A stretch of DNA of 64,000 nt, taken from NCBI RefSeq assembly GCF_023091745.1, contig NC_068934.1, positions 13,346,434-13,410,433 on the forward strand, in the 5' to 3' direction. Of the stretch, positions 11,458-22,251 are shown piece after piece. Under the pieces are notes generated by a model. It searched no databases, had not been told where the DNA came from, and saw only the letters and a program-made list of their open reading frames with translations. Both the position numbers and the translations under genes were made by a program. This stretch comes from Budorcas taxicolor. Lineage: Eukaryota; Chordata; Mammalia; Artiodactyla; Bovidae. Position 1 is the stretch's first letter. Each line of letters starts with the position of its first letter.

Positions 11458-11516
11458 ATTTTACCTTTTCACTTTTTTTATGCTGAAGTATTTTTTTATT
11501 CTTTTCTTAAATAATT

Positions 11517-11765
11517 TTATTCATTTATTTGGCTATGCTGGGTGTTCATTGGTGCACGGACATTTCTGTTTTGGTGGTGAGTGGGGGCCACTCTTTAGTT
11601 GCAGTGTGTGGGCTTCTCATTGCTGAGCACAGGTTTCAGGAGTTGTGGCATGTGGGCTCAGTATTTGTCCTGAGGCATGTGGGATCTTCCTCAACCAGGG
11701 ATCAAACCTGTGTCCTCTGCATTGGCAGGTGGATTCTTCACCACTGAGCCACCAGAGAAGTCCTA
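11517..11765 (-). mobile_element. CHR-type SINE, long form
   Basis: Antisense long-form CHR SINE including the tRNA-unrelated body ('gttgcagtgtgtgggcttct', 'gttgtggcatgtgggctc') and the tRNA-Glu-like head ending in 'caccagagaagtcct'. The ORF at 11529-11747 is a translation of this SINE. Confidence 0.8.
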
Positions 11766-12740
11766 AGCTGAAGTATTTTCAAGTAAATTAAAACAGCATG
11801 ATATTTTCTCTCTAAATCCTTTATATACAGCTGTAAAATAGAAAAACTTTTTCTTATGTAGTCAAAACAATATCACTTCTAACAAAATTAATGTTAATAA
11901 ATCCTAGTTTGAACAAACAAGATATAAATCACAATTTAGGGACAACTGGGTTAATTTAAATATGGACTAGGTTTGTCAAATACCATTTTTCTAATTCTGT
12001 CATTGCTTCTGCATTAGCTGACATTTGATAAAACAGAGCTGTTTTTCATCAGTTGGGACTATTTAGTACCCTGAAATACAATTCTGTTGGAAAGGCAAGT
12101 TAAATGTTGAGTTCTTTGCTTTTTTATTTACAACTTCTTTTTTTTTTTTTTTGAGGGGATAACATAATCTTGATAACATGATTATGCTTAGACTCTTTAT
12201 CAGTAATGTATTTACAACTTCTAAATGAGGAGTTGGCTTAATAAATAAATGGTGAGGAATAAATATTTTTCTTGCTTTCTCTTTTTTGATATCCTTATGG
12301 AATAATGGATTTTCATGAATCAATTAAAATATGAAATCAAATGTTTTAATTAGCTACAATCATTATTCTTTTTATGTTTCATTTGTTTTATGTTCAATTA
12401 ATTAAAACTTCAGCCAATGACAGTCCTTTGTATAGTATGAGATACCAAGATCCTGGCCCTTGCAATGTCAATTGTTATTGGGATGACAATGTTTATAGAC
12501 CTCTTCAATGGTCTTTCTAGTCCTTGAATTTCAATATTGAAAGTTTCAATAATGAAAATTCAAGTAGTAAGGAATGTCTGTATTTTAAAAATTACTAAGT
12601 TCATATTACTATTTCCAATTTAATTTTAACATTATTGTGTTTTTAAGTGGCTACTTGATTTTATAATTGTATATTTTACACTGAAAATCTTGAATAATAT
12701 TGCTTTATCTTAAAATATGAAGAAAATGATTTCAAAATAA
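11766..12740. other. Intron 1 sequence, no gene
   Basis: AT-rich non-coding sequence with a run of about 20 T at 12136-12153. No coding block or nameable repeat is seen. Confidence 0.5.
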
Positions 12741-12753
12741 TATCAATATTACT

Positions 12754-13260
12754 CAGTTCAGTTCAGTTCAGTTCAGTCGCTCAGTCGTGTCCGACTCTTT
12801 GCGACCCCATGAACCGCAGCACGCCAGGCCTCCCTGTCCATCACCAACTCCTGGAGTTTACTCAGATTCACGTTCATCGAGTCAGTGATGCCATCCAGCC
12901 ATCTCATCCTCTGTTGTCCCCTTCTCCTCCTGCCCTCAATCCCTCCCAGCATCAGAGTCTTTTCCAATGAGTCAACTCTTCGCATGAGGTGGCCAAAGTA
13001 CTGGAGTTTCAGCTTCAGCATCATTCCTTCCAAAGAACACCCAGGGCTGATCTCTTTTAGAATGGACTGGTTAGATCTCCTTGCAGTCCAAGGGACTCTC
13101 AAGAGTCTTCTCCAACACCACAGTTCAAAAGCATCAATTCTTCAGTGCTCAGCTTTCTTCACAGTCCAACTCTCACATCCATACATGACTACTGGAAAAA
13201 CCATAGCCTTGACTAGACGGACCTTAGTCGGCAAAGTAATCTCTCTGCTTTTGAATATAC
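12754..13260 (-). mobile_element. BovB LINE 3' end just upstream of exon 2
   Basis: A 5'-truncated BovB in antisense. It starts with the complement of the pentameric tail and ends near the complement of 'gcatattcaaaagcagag'. The perfect 13-bp target-site duplication TATCAATATTACT (12741-12753 and 13261-13273) defines it exactly. A 109-codon open stretch remains on the minus strand (12773-13102), so it is little decayed. Its right border is 143 bp before PRCP exon 2. Confidence 0.95.
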
Positions 13261-13416
13261 TATCAATATTACTACTACTAATTAAACCAAATGAAGTTTG
13301 AAGTTTTTTAATTTTTGTAGCGTAGCTTGATTTGAATGGAAGAATAATATATGTACTTTTTAGTTTTTAATTACTTTCCTTTGAAATATGTCTTGTCTGT
13401 TTCTTTTTTGTCATAG

Positions 13417-13557
13417 GTTGATCACTTTGGATTTAATATCGATAGAACTTTTAAACAGCGGTACCTAATAGCTGATAACTACTGGAAGGAAGATGGTGGA
13501 TCAATACTTTTCTACACTGGTAATGAAGGGGACATTATTTGGTTTTGCAATAACACG
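13417..13557 (+). CDS. PRCP: PRCP coding exon 2 (prolylcarboxypeptidase)
   Basis: The first visible exon of prolylcarboxypeptidase, a lysosomal and secreted family S28 serine carboxypeptidase. It removes a C-terminal residue that follows proline, with known substrates such as angiotensin II, des-Arg9-bradykinin and alpha-MSH. The 47 codons start VDHFGFN and contain SILFYTGNEGDI and WFCNNT. NEGD is a conserved S28 motif, and NNT is an N-glycosylation sequon. The acceptor ttcttttttgtcatag and donor acg|gtatgt both fit consensus, and the phase is 0 at both ends. The exon corresponds to human residues 57-103, so the preceding exon with signal peptide and propeptide must lie left of this window. 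The gene assignment is firm; exon number 2 is inferred from the human structure. Confidence 0.96.
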
Positions 13558-14759
13558 GTATGTGCTGATTTGTGAAACTCTTGTGCTCAATTTTTTTTTA
13601 TTATGATCAACTGGAAAAAAATCTTTTGTAGTATATATGACCAAATAATTCTGAAGTTCTTTAAAAAAAATCAAAAAGATAAACTCACAAATAATAAACA
13701 GCAAAAGTATGTGAATAGGCAGTTTACAAAAGAATAAATACAGACATCCAATAAGCCTGTTCAGCCTTAAAGAATTACATGTGAAAAGAATGAAATCTGA
13801 TACTATTTTTGGACAACTGAATTTTAAAAGGTGAAAAAATATCCCAGCTTATTTCACAATTGAACAAGGATATGGGAGAAATGGGAGTAGGGATGTCATA
13901 ACTATGTAATAAATATAGTTTATTGTTATTATTACAGTCTAGAATGAGAACACAGGGGCAGGAATTTTTGTTTGCTTGTTCAGTGTTGTATCCTAGATCC
14001 AGGACTGTGTTAGGCATATAGCAGGTACTCAATAAATATTTGTTAAATGAATTAACTAATAAAATCTAAACAAAGCCAGTGCAAATAAGAAAAAAAATGG
14101 AAGTTTGATTTTCAAATAGGAATGGATGAAGGTATATTTTAGCTTTCCTGTTGTACTATTTTTCTTATATTTGTGAGGATAAAAAATATTGTAGCTGTTA
14201 GCTTGCTTCTCTTGACTATATATTCTATCTTCTTTTATAATAATGCTTAAATCTGTTAACAAAACTTAATGAAGACAAATGAAAGGAAGAAATTTTCCTT
14301 TTTAATCAGCCAGAGCTAAGACTAGAAAATGTCAGCTTTATACCAGAAAGCTAGTCTGTGAACTACCTTAGGGTGGGGACTGAATCATATTTTCTCCACT
14401 GCCAATGTCTGACATGGTGCTTGGTATTCAGAAGGTCTTAGTAAATATTGAATTGAACTACATTAAAAGCAAAGATATGAAACCAATTATATTGTGTTAT
14501 TGTATTCCTTATTTATAATTATTTCCTTAGGAAATAACATTCTTTAGGATGTTATTAGTCTAAATATGTTAGTTGAAAATAAAATAATTCCCTAAGAACT
14601 GATCTTAGATATCTATTTCTCTTAGATGAGTGACAGATAAAATCAGAATTTATTTTCCATCAGATTCCTGCTCTGTAATTCTGTGAAACGACTGAGGCTG
14701 CCTTGTCTCTCTTTCACTTCCTTGTGCAATTGCTCTTCTGTGCCAAGGCAATGGGTCTT
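13558..14759. other. PRCP intron 2, proximal part
   Basis: Non-coding. Two L2-type 3'-end remnants are visible: 'gttaggcatatagcaggtactcaataaat' around 14010-14040 and 'gacatggtgcttggtattcag' around 14410-14440. The rest is AT-rich with no recognised feature. Confidence 0.5.
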
Positions 14760-14942
14760 AACCAACACCACAATTCAAAAGCGTCAGTTCTTCAGCACTC
14801 AGCTTTCTTTATGGTCCAGCTCTCACATCCATACATGACTACTGGAAAAACCATAGCCTTGACTAGACAGACCTTTGTTGACAAAGTAATGTCTGTGCTT
14901 CTTAATATGCTGTCTAGGTTGGTCATAACTTTCCTTCTAAGG

Positions 14943-15388
14943 AGTTCAGTTCAGTTCAGTTCAGTCGCTCAGTCGTGTCTGACTCTTTGCGACCCCATGA
15001 ATTGCAGCACACCAGGGCTCCCTGTCCATCACCAACTCCCGGAGTTCACTCAAACTCACGTGCATCGAGTCAGTGATGCCATGCAGCCATCTCATCCTCT
15101 GTCGTCCCCTTCTCCTCCTGCTCCCAACCCCTCCCAGCATCAGAGTTTTTTCCAATGAGTCAACTCTTCACATGAGGTGGCCAAAGTACTAGAGTTTCAG
15201 CTTTAGCATCATTCCTTCCAAAGAACACCCAGGGCTGATTTCCTTCAGAATGGAATGGTTGGATCTCCTTGAAGTCCAGGGGACTCTCAAGAGTCTTCTC
15301 CAGCACCACAGTTCAAAAGCATCAATTCTTCAGCACTCAGCTTTCTTCACAGTCCAACTTGCACATCCATACATGACCACTGGAAGTG
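14943..15388 (-). mobile_element. BovB 3' fragment nested inside another BovB
   Basis: A second antisense BovB tail (repeated ttcag pentamers at 14943-14965) begins directly after the outer element's 'ttccttctaagga'. It runs to about 'catgaccactggaag', after which the outer BovB resumes at 'tgcaatcaccatttgcag'. Compared with other copies in this window, about two dozen bases of the outer element are missing at the insertion site. Confidence 0.75.
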
Positions 15389-16283
15389 CAATCACCATTT
15401 GCAGTGATTTTGGAGCCCCCCAAAATAAATTTGCCATCTATTTGCCATGAAGTAATGGGACCAGATGCCATGATCTTAGTTTTCTGAGTATTGAGCCTTA
15501 AGCCAACTTTTTCACTCTCCTCTTTCACCTTCATCAAGAGGCTCTTTAGTTCCTCTTCACTTTCTGCCATAAGGGTGATGTCATCTGCATATCTGAGGTT
15601 ATTGATGTTTCTCCTGGTGATCTTGATTCCCGCTTGTGCTTCTTCCAGCCCAGCGTTTCTCATGATGTACTCTGCATAGAAGTTAGATAAGCAAGGTGAC
15701 AATATACAGCCTTGATGTACTCCTTCTCCTATTTGGAACCAGTCTGTTGTTCCATGTCCAGTTCTAACTGTTGCTCCCTGACCTGCATATAGGTTTCTCA
15801 AGGGGCAGGTCAGGTGGTCTGGTATTCCCATCTCTTTCAGAATTTTCCACAGTTTGTTGTGATCCACAAAGTCAAAGGCTTTGGCATAGTCAATAAAGCA
15901 GAAATAGATGTTTTTCTGAAACTCTCTTGCTTTTTTGATGATCCAGCGGATGTTGGCAATTTAATCTCTGGTTCCTCTGCCTTTTCTAAAACCAGCTTGA
16001 ATACCTGGAAGTTCATGGTTCACGTATTGTTGAAGCCTGGCTTGGAGAATTTTGAGCATTCTTTTACTAGCGTGTGAGATGAGTGCAATTGTGTGGTAGT
16101 TTGAGCATTCTTTGGCATTGCCTTTCTTTGGGATTGGAATGAAAACTGACTTTTCCAGTCCTGTGGCCACTGCTGAGTTTTCCAAATTTGCTGACATAGT
16201 GAGTGCAGCACTTTCACAGCATCATCTTTTAGGATTTGAAATAGCTCAACTGGAATTCCATCACCTCCACTAGCTTTGTTCAT

Positions 16284-16568
16284 CAGAGAAGGCAGTGGCA
16301 TCCCACTCCAGTACTCTTGCCTGGAAAATCCCGTGGGCAGAGGAGCCTGGTAGGCTGCAGTCCATGGAGTCGTGAAGAGTTGGACACGGCTGAGCAACTT
16401 CACTTTCACTTTTCACTTTCATGCATTGGAGAAGGAAATGGCAACCCACTCTAGTGTTCTTGCCTGGATAATCCCAGGGACAGGGGAGCCTGGTGGGCTG
16501 CCATCTATGGGGTCGCACAGAGTCAGACACTACTGAAGTGACTTAGCAGCAGCAGCAGCAGCAGCAGC
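16284..16568 (+). mobile_element. Bov-A2 dimeric SINE nested in BovB
   Basis: Two A units in sense orientation joined by 'ttcactttcacttttcactt', ending in an (AGC)n tail. The perfect 12-bp target-site duplication AGCTTTGTTCAT (16272-16283 and 16569-16580) lies in the BovB RT region. Confidence 0.93.
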
Positions 16569-18852
16569 AGCTTTGTTCATAGTGATGCTTCCTAAGGCCC
16601 ACTTGACTTCACATTACAGGATGTCTGGCTCTAGGTGAGTGATCATACCATCGTGATTATCTGGGTGGCGAAGATCATTTTTGTACAGTTCTTCTGTGTA
16701 TTCTTGCCACCTCTTCTTAATATCTTCTGCTTCTGTTAGGTCCATACCATTTCTGTCCTTTATCCAGCCCATCTTTGTGTGAAATGTTCCCTTGGTATCT
16801 CTAATTTTCCTGAAGAGATCTGTAGTTTTCCCCATTCTGTTGTTTTCCTCTATTTCTTTGCATTGTTCGCTGAGGAAGGCTTTCTTTTCTCTCCTTGCTG
16901 TTCTTTGGAACTCTGCATTCAGATGCTTATATCTTTCCTTTTCTCCTTTGCTTTTCGCTTCCCTTCTTTTCACAGCTATTTGTAAGGCCTCCTCCAACAG
17001 CCATTTTGCTTTTTTGCATTTCTTTTCCATGGAGATGGTCTTGATCCCTGTCTCCTGTACCATGTCATGAGCCTCTGTCCATAGTTCATCAGGCACTCTG
17101 TCTATCAGATCTAGTCCGTTAAGTCTATTTCTCACTTCCACTGTCTAATCATAAGCAATTTGATTTAGGTCATACCGGAATGTCTTAGTGGTTTTCCCCA
17201 CTTTCTTCAATTTAAGTCTGACTTTGGCAATAAGGAGTTCATGATGTGAGCCGCAGTCAGCTCCCGGTCTTATTTTTGCTGACTGTATAGAGCTTCTCCA
17301 TCTTTGGTGGCAAAGAATATAATCAGTCTGATTTTGGTGTTGACCATCTGGTGATGTCCATGTGTAGAGTCTTATGTTGTTGGAAGAGGGTGTTTGCTAT
17401 GACCAGTATATTCTCTTGGCAAAACTCTATTAGCCTTTGCCCTGCTTTATTTTGCACTCCAAGGCCAAATTTGCCTGTTACTCTAGGTGTTTCTTTACTT
17501 CCTACTTTGCATTCCAGTCCCCTGTAATGAAAAGGACATCTTTTTTGGGTGTTAGTTCTAAAAGGTCTTGTAGGTCTTCATAGGGCCATTCAGCTTCAGC
17601 TTCTTTAGCATTACTGGTTGGGGCATAGCCTTGGATTACCATGATATTGAATGGTTTGCCTTGGAAATGAACAGAGATCATTCTGTCGTTTTTGACATTG
17701 CATCCAAGTACTGCATTTTAGACTCTTTTGTTGACTCTGAAGGCTACTCCATTTCTTCTAAGGGATTCCTGCCCCCAGTAGTAGATATAATGGTCATCTG
17801 AGTTAAATTCACCCATTCCAGTCAATTTTAGTTCATTGATTCCTAGAATATCAACATTCACTCTTGCCATCTCCTGTTTGACCACTTCCAATTTGCCTTG
17901 ATTCATAGACCTAACATTCCAGGTTCCTATGCAATATTGCTTTTTACAGCATCGGACCTTGCTTCCATCACCAGTCACATCCACATCTGGGTGTTGTTTT
18001 TGCTTTGGCTCCATGTCTTCATTCTTTCTGGAGTTATTTCTCCACTGATCTCCAGTAGCATATTGGGCACCTACCGACCTGGGGAGTTCATCTTTCAGTG
18101 TTCTATCTTTTTGCTCTTTCATACTGTTCATGGGGTTCTCAAGGCAAGAATACTGAAGTGGTTTGCCATTCCCTTCTCCAGTGGACCACATTCTGTCAGA
18201 CCTCTCCACCGTGACCCATCCATCTTGGGTGGCCCCACATGGCATGGCTTAGTTTCATTGAGTTAGACAAGTCTGTGGCCCATGTGATCAGATTGGCTAG
18301 TTGTCTGTGCTTGTGGTTTTTCAGTCTGTCTGCCCTCTGATGCCCTCTCTCAGCGCATACTGTCTTACTTGGGTTTCTCTTACCTTGGACGTGGGTTATC
18401 TCCTCATGGCTGCCGCTCCTGACCTTGGATGTGGGGTAGCTTGCGTCCAAATTAATACATTTGCTTCCTCTCAAAACCTGAGGTCAACTCTTCTGATTAC
18501 TTTGATGGATGATCCTTTCTGTTAGGAAACTCATACTCTGGTAGGGTCAGACACAGATAAGCAAATGTTGCAACAAAGTAATAGAGATCCATACCTGTTG
18601 AGAGTGATATTGATAGGAGGGCATGGTCAGCAAGTCGTCAAGAGGGCAGGCAGAGGCGGGCATCTTGAGCTGGGTACAGATGTCTGTAGATACATGGCAG
18701 GGGTAGAGAAGAGCAAGGTGTTAAGAGAGACAATAGTGTTATTGAAACCATCACAAATATAGGTTAAACTCTCCGTCCTCACATGCATACAGCTCTTTTA
18801 ATTGTTCATTTATTGGTCAAGACAAAGAAAAAATTTCTCTTAGTCTTTGTTA

Positions 18853-19060
18853 GGATCGTCACAGGTGGCTCAGTGATGGGGAATCTGTCTGCAATGCAGA
18901 AGACCCAGGTTTGATCCCTTGGTTGGGTAGATCGCCTGAAGAAGGGATTGGCAACCTACTCCAGGATTCTTGCCTGGAGAATTCCATGAACAGAGGAGCC
19001 TGGTGTGCTACAGTCCATGGGATCATAGAGTTGGACCCAACTGGATGACTAACACTTTCA
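18853..19060 (+). mobile_element. Bov-tA SINE
   Basis: Sense Bov-tA: 'caggtggctcagtgatgggg', 'gcaatgcagaagacccagg', ending 'ggatgactaacactttc'. The shared flank agtctttgt on both sides is a probable target-site duplication. Confidence 0.88.
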
Positions 19061-19152
19061 TTCAGTCTTTGTAAAGGAATAAGAGCTCATTAAAAAGGAA
19101 TAATGTGCACTAGGAATGACAAGCAGTTGTAATCTATGCTAAATCTAAATCT

Positions 19153-19348
19153 GGGACTTCCCTGGTGGCTCAGTAGTGAAAAATCTGCCTGCCAATGCAG
19201 GAAATGCGGGTTCAGTCCCTCAGTCTGCAAGATCCCCTGGAGAAGGAAATGGCAACCCCCTCCTGTATTCTTGCCTGGGAAATCCCATGGGTAGAGGAGC
19301 TTGGTGGGCTACAGTCCATGGGGTTGGAAAAGACTAAATAACAACAGC
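19153..19348 (+). mobile_element. Bov-tA SINE
   Basis: Sense Bov-tA starting 'gggacttccctggtggctca', with a perfect 12-bp target-site duplication AAATCTAAATCT (19141-19152 and 19349-19360). Confidence 0.92.
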
Positions 19349-19499
19349 AAATCTAAATCTAGTTAATTGATGTTGACCACCTAGAATGCTTTGTTAAGAA
19401 GGATTCTGAGGTCACAACTTTAGGTAAGTGAAAAAATTGCAGCTGTTGATTAGTGACCAGCATTATGTGTTGAAATAAGGAGGTTTGCACTTGATGATT

Positions 19500-19700
19500 G
19501 TATTCTGGAGCTAGGTGGCGTGTGCTTGAATGTTGGCTCTGCCGCTTTCTCGCTCTGTGACTGTCACAGGTTGTTTAAACTGTGTCCTTGCCTGTAAAGT
19601 AGAGATAATCAAAGTGCCTATCTTTTAGATTGTTGTGATAACTAAGTGAATTAATATACGTAAAGCGTTTAAAATGGTTTTTAATGAGTCGTAGCACTCA
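19500..19700 (+). repeat. MIR SINE remnant (split by BovB)
   Basis: MIR-like: 'ggctctgccgctttctcgctctgtgac' to 'taaagcgtttaaaatgg' and 'gtagcactca'. The tail of this MIR resumes after the BovB at 21571 as 'agcactcagtactagctgttgttacc'. Confidence 0.65.
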
Positions 19701-21570
19701 TTAAAGCGAAAAGCAAAGGAGAAAAGGAAAGATATAAGCATCTGAATGCAGAGTTCCAAAGAATAGCAAGAAGAGAAAAGAAAGCCTTCCTCAGCGATCA
19801 ATGCAAAGAAATAGAGGAAACAACATAAAGGGAAAGACTAGAGATCTCTTCAAGAAAATTAGAGATACCAAGGAAACATTTCATGCAAAGATGGGCTGGA
19901 TAAAGGACAGAAATGGTATGGACCTAACAGAAGCAGAAGATATTAAGAAGAGGTGGCAAGAATACATAGAAGAACTGTACAAAAAAGATCTTCACCACCC
20001 AGATAATCACGATGGTGTGTTCACTCACCTAGAGCCAGACAACTTGGAATGTGAAGTCAAGTGGGCCTTAGAAAGCATCACTATGAACAAAGCTAGTGGA
20101 GGTGATGGAATTCCAGTTGAGCTCTTTCAAATCCTGAAAGGTGATGCTGTGAAAGTGCTGCACTTAATATGCCAGCAAATTTGGAAAACAGCAGTGGCCA
20201 CAGGACTGGAAAAGGTCAGTTTTCATTCCATTCCCAAAGAAAGGCAATGCCAAAGAGTGGTCAAACTACCGCACAATTGCACTCATCTCACATGCTACTA
20301 AAGTAATGCTCAAAATTCTCAAAGCCAGGCTTTAGCAATACATGAACCATGAACTTCCAGATGTTCAAGCTGGTTTTAGAAAAGGCAGAGGAACCAGAGA
20401 TCAAATTGCCAACATCCGCTGGATCATGGAAAAAGCAAGAGAGTTCCAGAAAAACATCTATTTCTGCTTTATTGACTATGCCAAAGCCTTTGACTGTGTG
20501 GATCACAATAAACTGTGGGAAATTCTGAAAGAGATGGGAATACCAGACCACCTGACCTGCCTCTTGAGAAACCAATATGGAGGTCAGGGAGCAACAATTA
20601 GAACTGGACATGGAACAACAGACTTGATCCAAATAGGGAAAGGAGTACGTCAAGGCTGTATATTGTCACCCTGCTTATTTAACTTCTATGCAGAGTACAT
20701 CATGAGAAACGCTGGGCTGGAAGAAGCACAAGCTGGAATCAAGATTGCCGGAAGAAATATCAATCACCTCAGATATGCAGATGATACCACCCTTATGGCA
20801 GAAAGTGAAGAGCAACTAAAAAGCCTCTTGATGAAAGTGAAAGAGGAGAGTGAAAAAGTTGACTTAAAGCTCAACATTCAGAAAACTAAGATTGTGGCAT
20901 CCGGTCCCATCACTTTTGTCTTTATGGGAATAGATGGGGAAACAGTGGAAACAGTGTCAGACTTTATTTTGGGGGGTTCCAAAATCACTGCAGATGGTGA
21001 TTGTAGCCATGAAATTAAAAGATGCTTACTCCTTGGAAGAAAAGCTATGACCAACCTAGATAGCATATTCAAAAGCAGAGACATTACTTTGCCAACAAAG
21101 GTCCATCTAGTCAAGGCTATGGTTTTTCCAGTAGTCATGTATGGATATGAGAGTTGGACTGTGAAGAAAGCTGAGTACCGAAGAATTGATGCTTTTGAAC
21201 TGTGGTGTTGGAGAAGACTCTTGAGAGTCCCTTGGACTGCAAAGAGATCCAACCAGTCCATTCTAAAGGAGATCAGCCCTGGGATTTCTTTGGAGGGAAT
21301 GATGCTAAAGTTGAAACTTCAGTACTTTGGCCACCTCATGCGAAGAGCTGACTCATTGGAAAAGACTCTGATGCTGGGAGGGATTGGGGGCAAGAGGAGA
21401 AGGGGATGACAGAGGATGAGATGGCTGGATGGAATCACTGACTTGATGGACATAAGTCTGAGTGAACTCTGGGAGTTGGTGATGGACAGGGAGGCCTGGT
21501 GTGCTGCGATTCATGGGGTCGCAAAGAGTCGGACACGACTGAGCGACTGAAGTGAACTGAACTGAACTGA
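19701..21570 (+). mobile_element. BovB LINE, 1.9 kb, sense
   Basis: 5'-truncated within the endonuclease-RT linker ('agcgaaaagcaaaggagaa') and complete to the pentameric tail at 21545-21570. The target-site duplication AGCACTCA (19693-19700 and 21571-21578) lies in a MIR tail. It contains a 355-codon RT ORF (20342-21409). The frame is broken upstream by a 2-bp loss at about 20190 (gaaaacagcagtgg, where other copies have gaaaactcagcagtgg), by a TAG at 20335-20337, and by a late stop at 21407. Confidence 0.95.
20342..21409 (+). pseudogene. BovB reverse transcriptase ORF fragment (355 codons)
   Basis: The longest open frame in the window. Visible in order: VQAGFRKGRGTRDQIANI and FIDYAKAFDCVDH (RT fingers and palm, including the first catalytic Asp region), GVRQGCILSPCLFNFYAEY (motif B region), HLRYADDTTLMAES (motif C, with the YADD catalytic pair) and the thumb/C-terminal part through RRLLRVPWTAKRSNQ. 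The ATG at 20342 is an internal Met, not a real start. The endonuclease and the RT N-terminus are missing or out of frame, so this is a dead retrotransposon fragment and not a host gene. Confidence 0.9.
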
Positions 21571-21604
21571 AGCACTCAGTACTAGCTGTTGTTACCTACT
21601 ATTT

Positions 21605-21740
21605 ATCTTCTTGTAAATAAGATTAATAATCAAAGTACCTATGTCGTAGATTGTTATGATAATTAAGTGAATTGATACATATAAAGTGCTTAGAATGGTA
21701 TTTAATGAATTGTAAGCACTCAGTTAATAGTAAACCCAGG
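21605..21740 (+). repeat. Second MIR tail, parallel to the one before BovB
   Basis: 'aataatcaaagtacctatgtcgtagattgttatgataattaagtgaattgatacatataaagtgcttag...gtaagcactcagtt' strongly resembles 19605-19700. It is in the same orientation, on the other side of the BovB insertion. Confidence 0.65.
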
Positions 21741-22149
21741 GGAATCCAATATGTTTATTTGTACTGTTGTCTTTTATAAATAAAAGTTATTTGTGAGTAG
21801 GCAGATAGCTTATTGATCCTGCTCTTTGCTAGATTCTTTGGGACACAGTGCAATTTGAAGGCTATTTTAGACATAATGTTGATTCCGAGGCTAGAGTGTC
21901 AGAATGAGAGTTGAAATGATTGGTAGTTGTGCAATGTGGTCTTACTTTGAATTGTTTCATTCTGAACAGTATGAGTTGGATGTGCAACAATGAAACAGTT
22001 ATATCATTTATCTGTAGCACAAATATGAATTGTCCAGATTCTCAGAGAACTCTTTTTGGTATGGTTTAACATCCATTTCATATGAGTTGCAAAAAAATTA
22101 AGACTTTCGCATCCTAATTTTACCTTGTGAATTTGTAAATTCCTTCTAG
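21741..22149. other. PRCP intron 2, distal end
   Basis: Non-coding. It ends in the pyrimidine-rich acceptor 'gtaaattccttctag' of exon 3. No other feature is seen. Confidence 0.6.
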
Positions 22150-22251
22150 GGGTTCATGTGGGACATAGCTGAGGAAATGAAAGCCATGTTGGTGTTTGCT
22201 GAACATCGGTACTATGGAGAGTCCCTACCTTTTGGTGCTGACTCCTTCTCA
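22150..22251 (+). CDS. PRCP: PRCP coding exon 3
   Basis: 34 codons in phase 0, starting GFMWDIAEEMKAMLVF and including AEHRYYGESLPFG. HRYYGES is a signature of S28 peptidases (PRCP and DPP7) on the alpha/beta-hydrolase core before the nucleophile strand. The acceptor is attccttctag and the donor tca|gtaagt, a strong match to consensus. It corresponds to human residues 104-137. It is isolated by an 8.6-kb intron on the left and a 3.6-kb intron on the right. Confidence 0.96.

Larger units (their letters stand above)
14760..18440 (-). mobile_element. BovB LINE, nearly complete, antisense
   Basis: The longest BovB here. On the minus strand it holds the 5' region (about 18440-18200), the apurinic-like endonuclease domain (peptide near 17718-18000 with TWNVRSMNQGKLEVV and DILGINELKLTGMGEF), the linker (16614-17141, AKSKGEKERYKHLNAEFQR) and the RT (15337-15867, with SPCLSNFYAEYIMRN and NNLRYADDITLMAES). 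Multiple frameshifts and stops break the ORF. The 3' terminal part is missing at the left. Two insertions interrupt it: a BovB 3' fragment (14943-15388) and a Bov-A2 SINE (16284-16568). The element is not active. Confidence 0.92.

Noticed and set aside
1..13416. PRCP exon 1 in this window
   Set aside because: I looked for a GC-rich signal-peptide exon ending in phase 0 with a donor before 13417 and found none. The sequence is AT-rich intron and repeats, so exon 1 must be upstream.
16545..16570. Trinucleotide repeat expansion or a coding polyserine/polyalanine tract
   Set aside because: The (AGC)n and (GCT)n runs at this and other places (10741, 48651, 60948) are Bov-A2 SINE tails, each next to a SINE body.
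15337..18245. Host reverse transcriptase or endonuclease genes (minus-strand ORFs of 129-176 codons)
   Set aside because: Their motifs (YADD, AKSKGEKERYKHLN, TWNVRSMNQGK) and the broken frames show one decayed BovB element.
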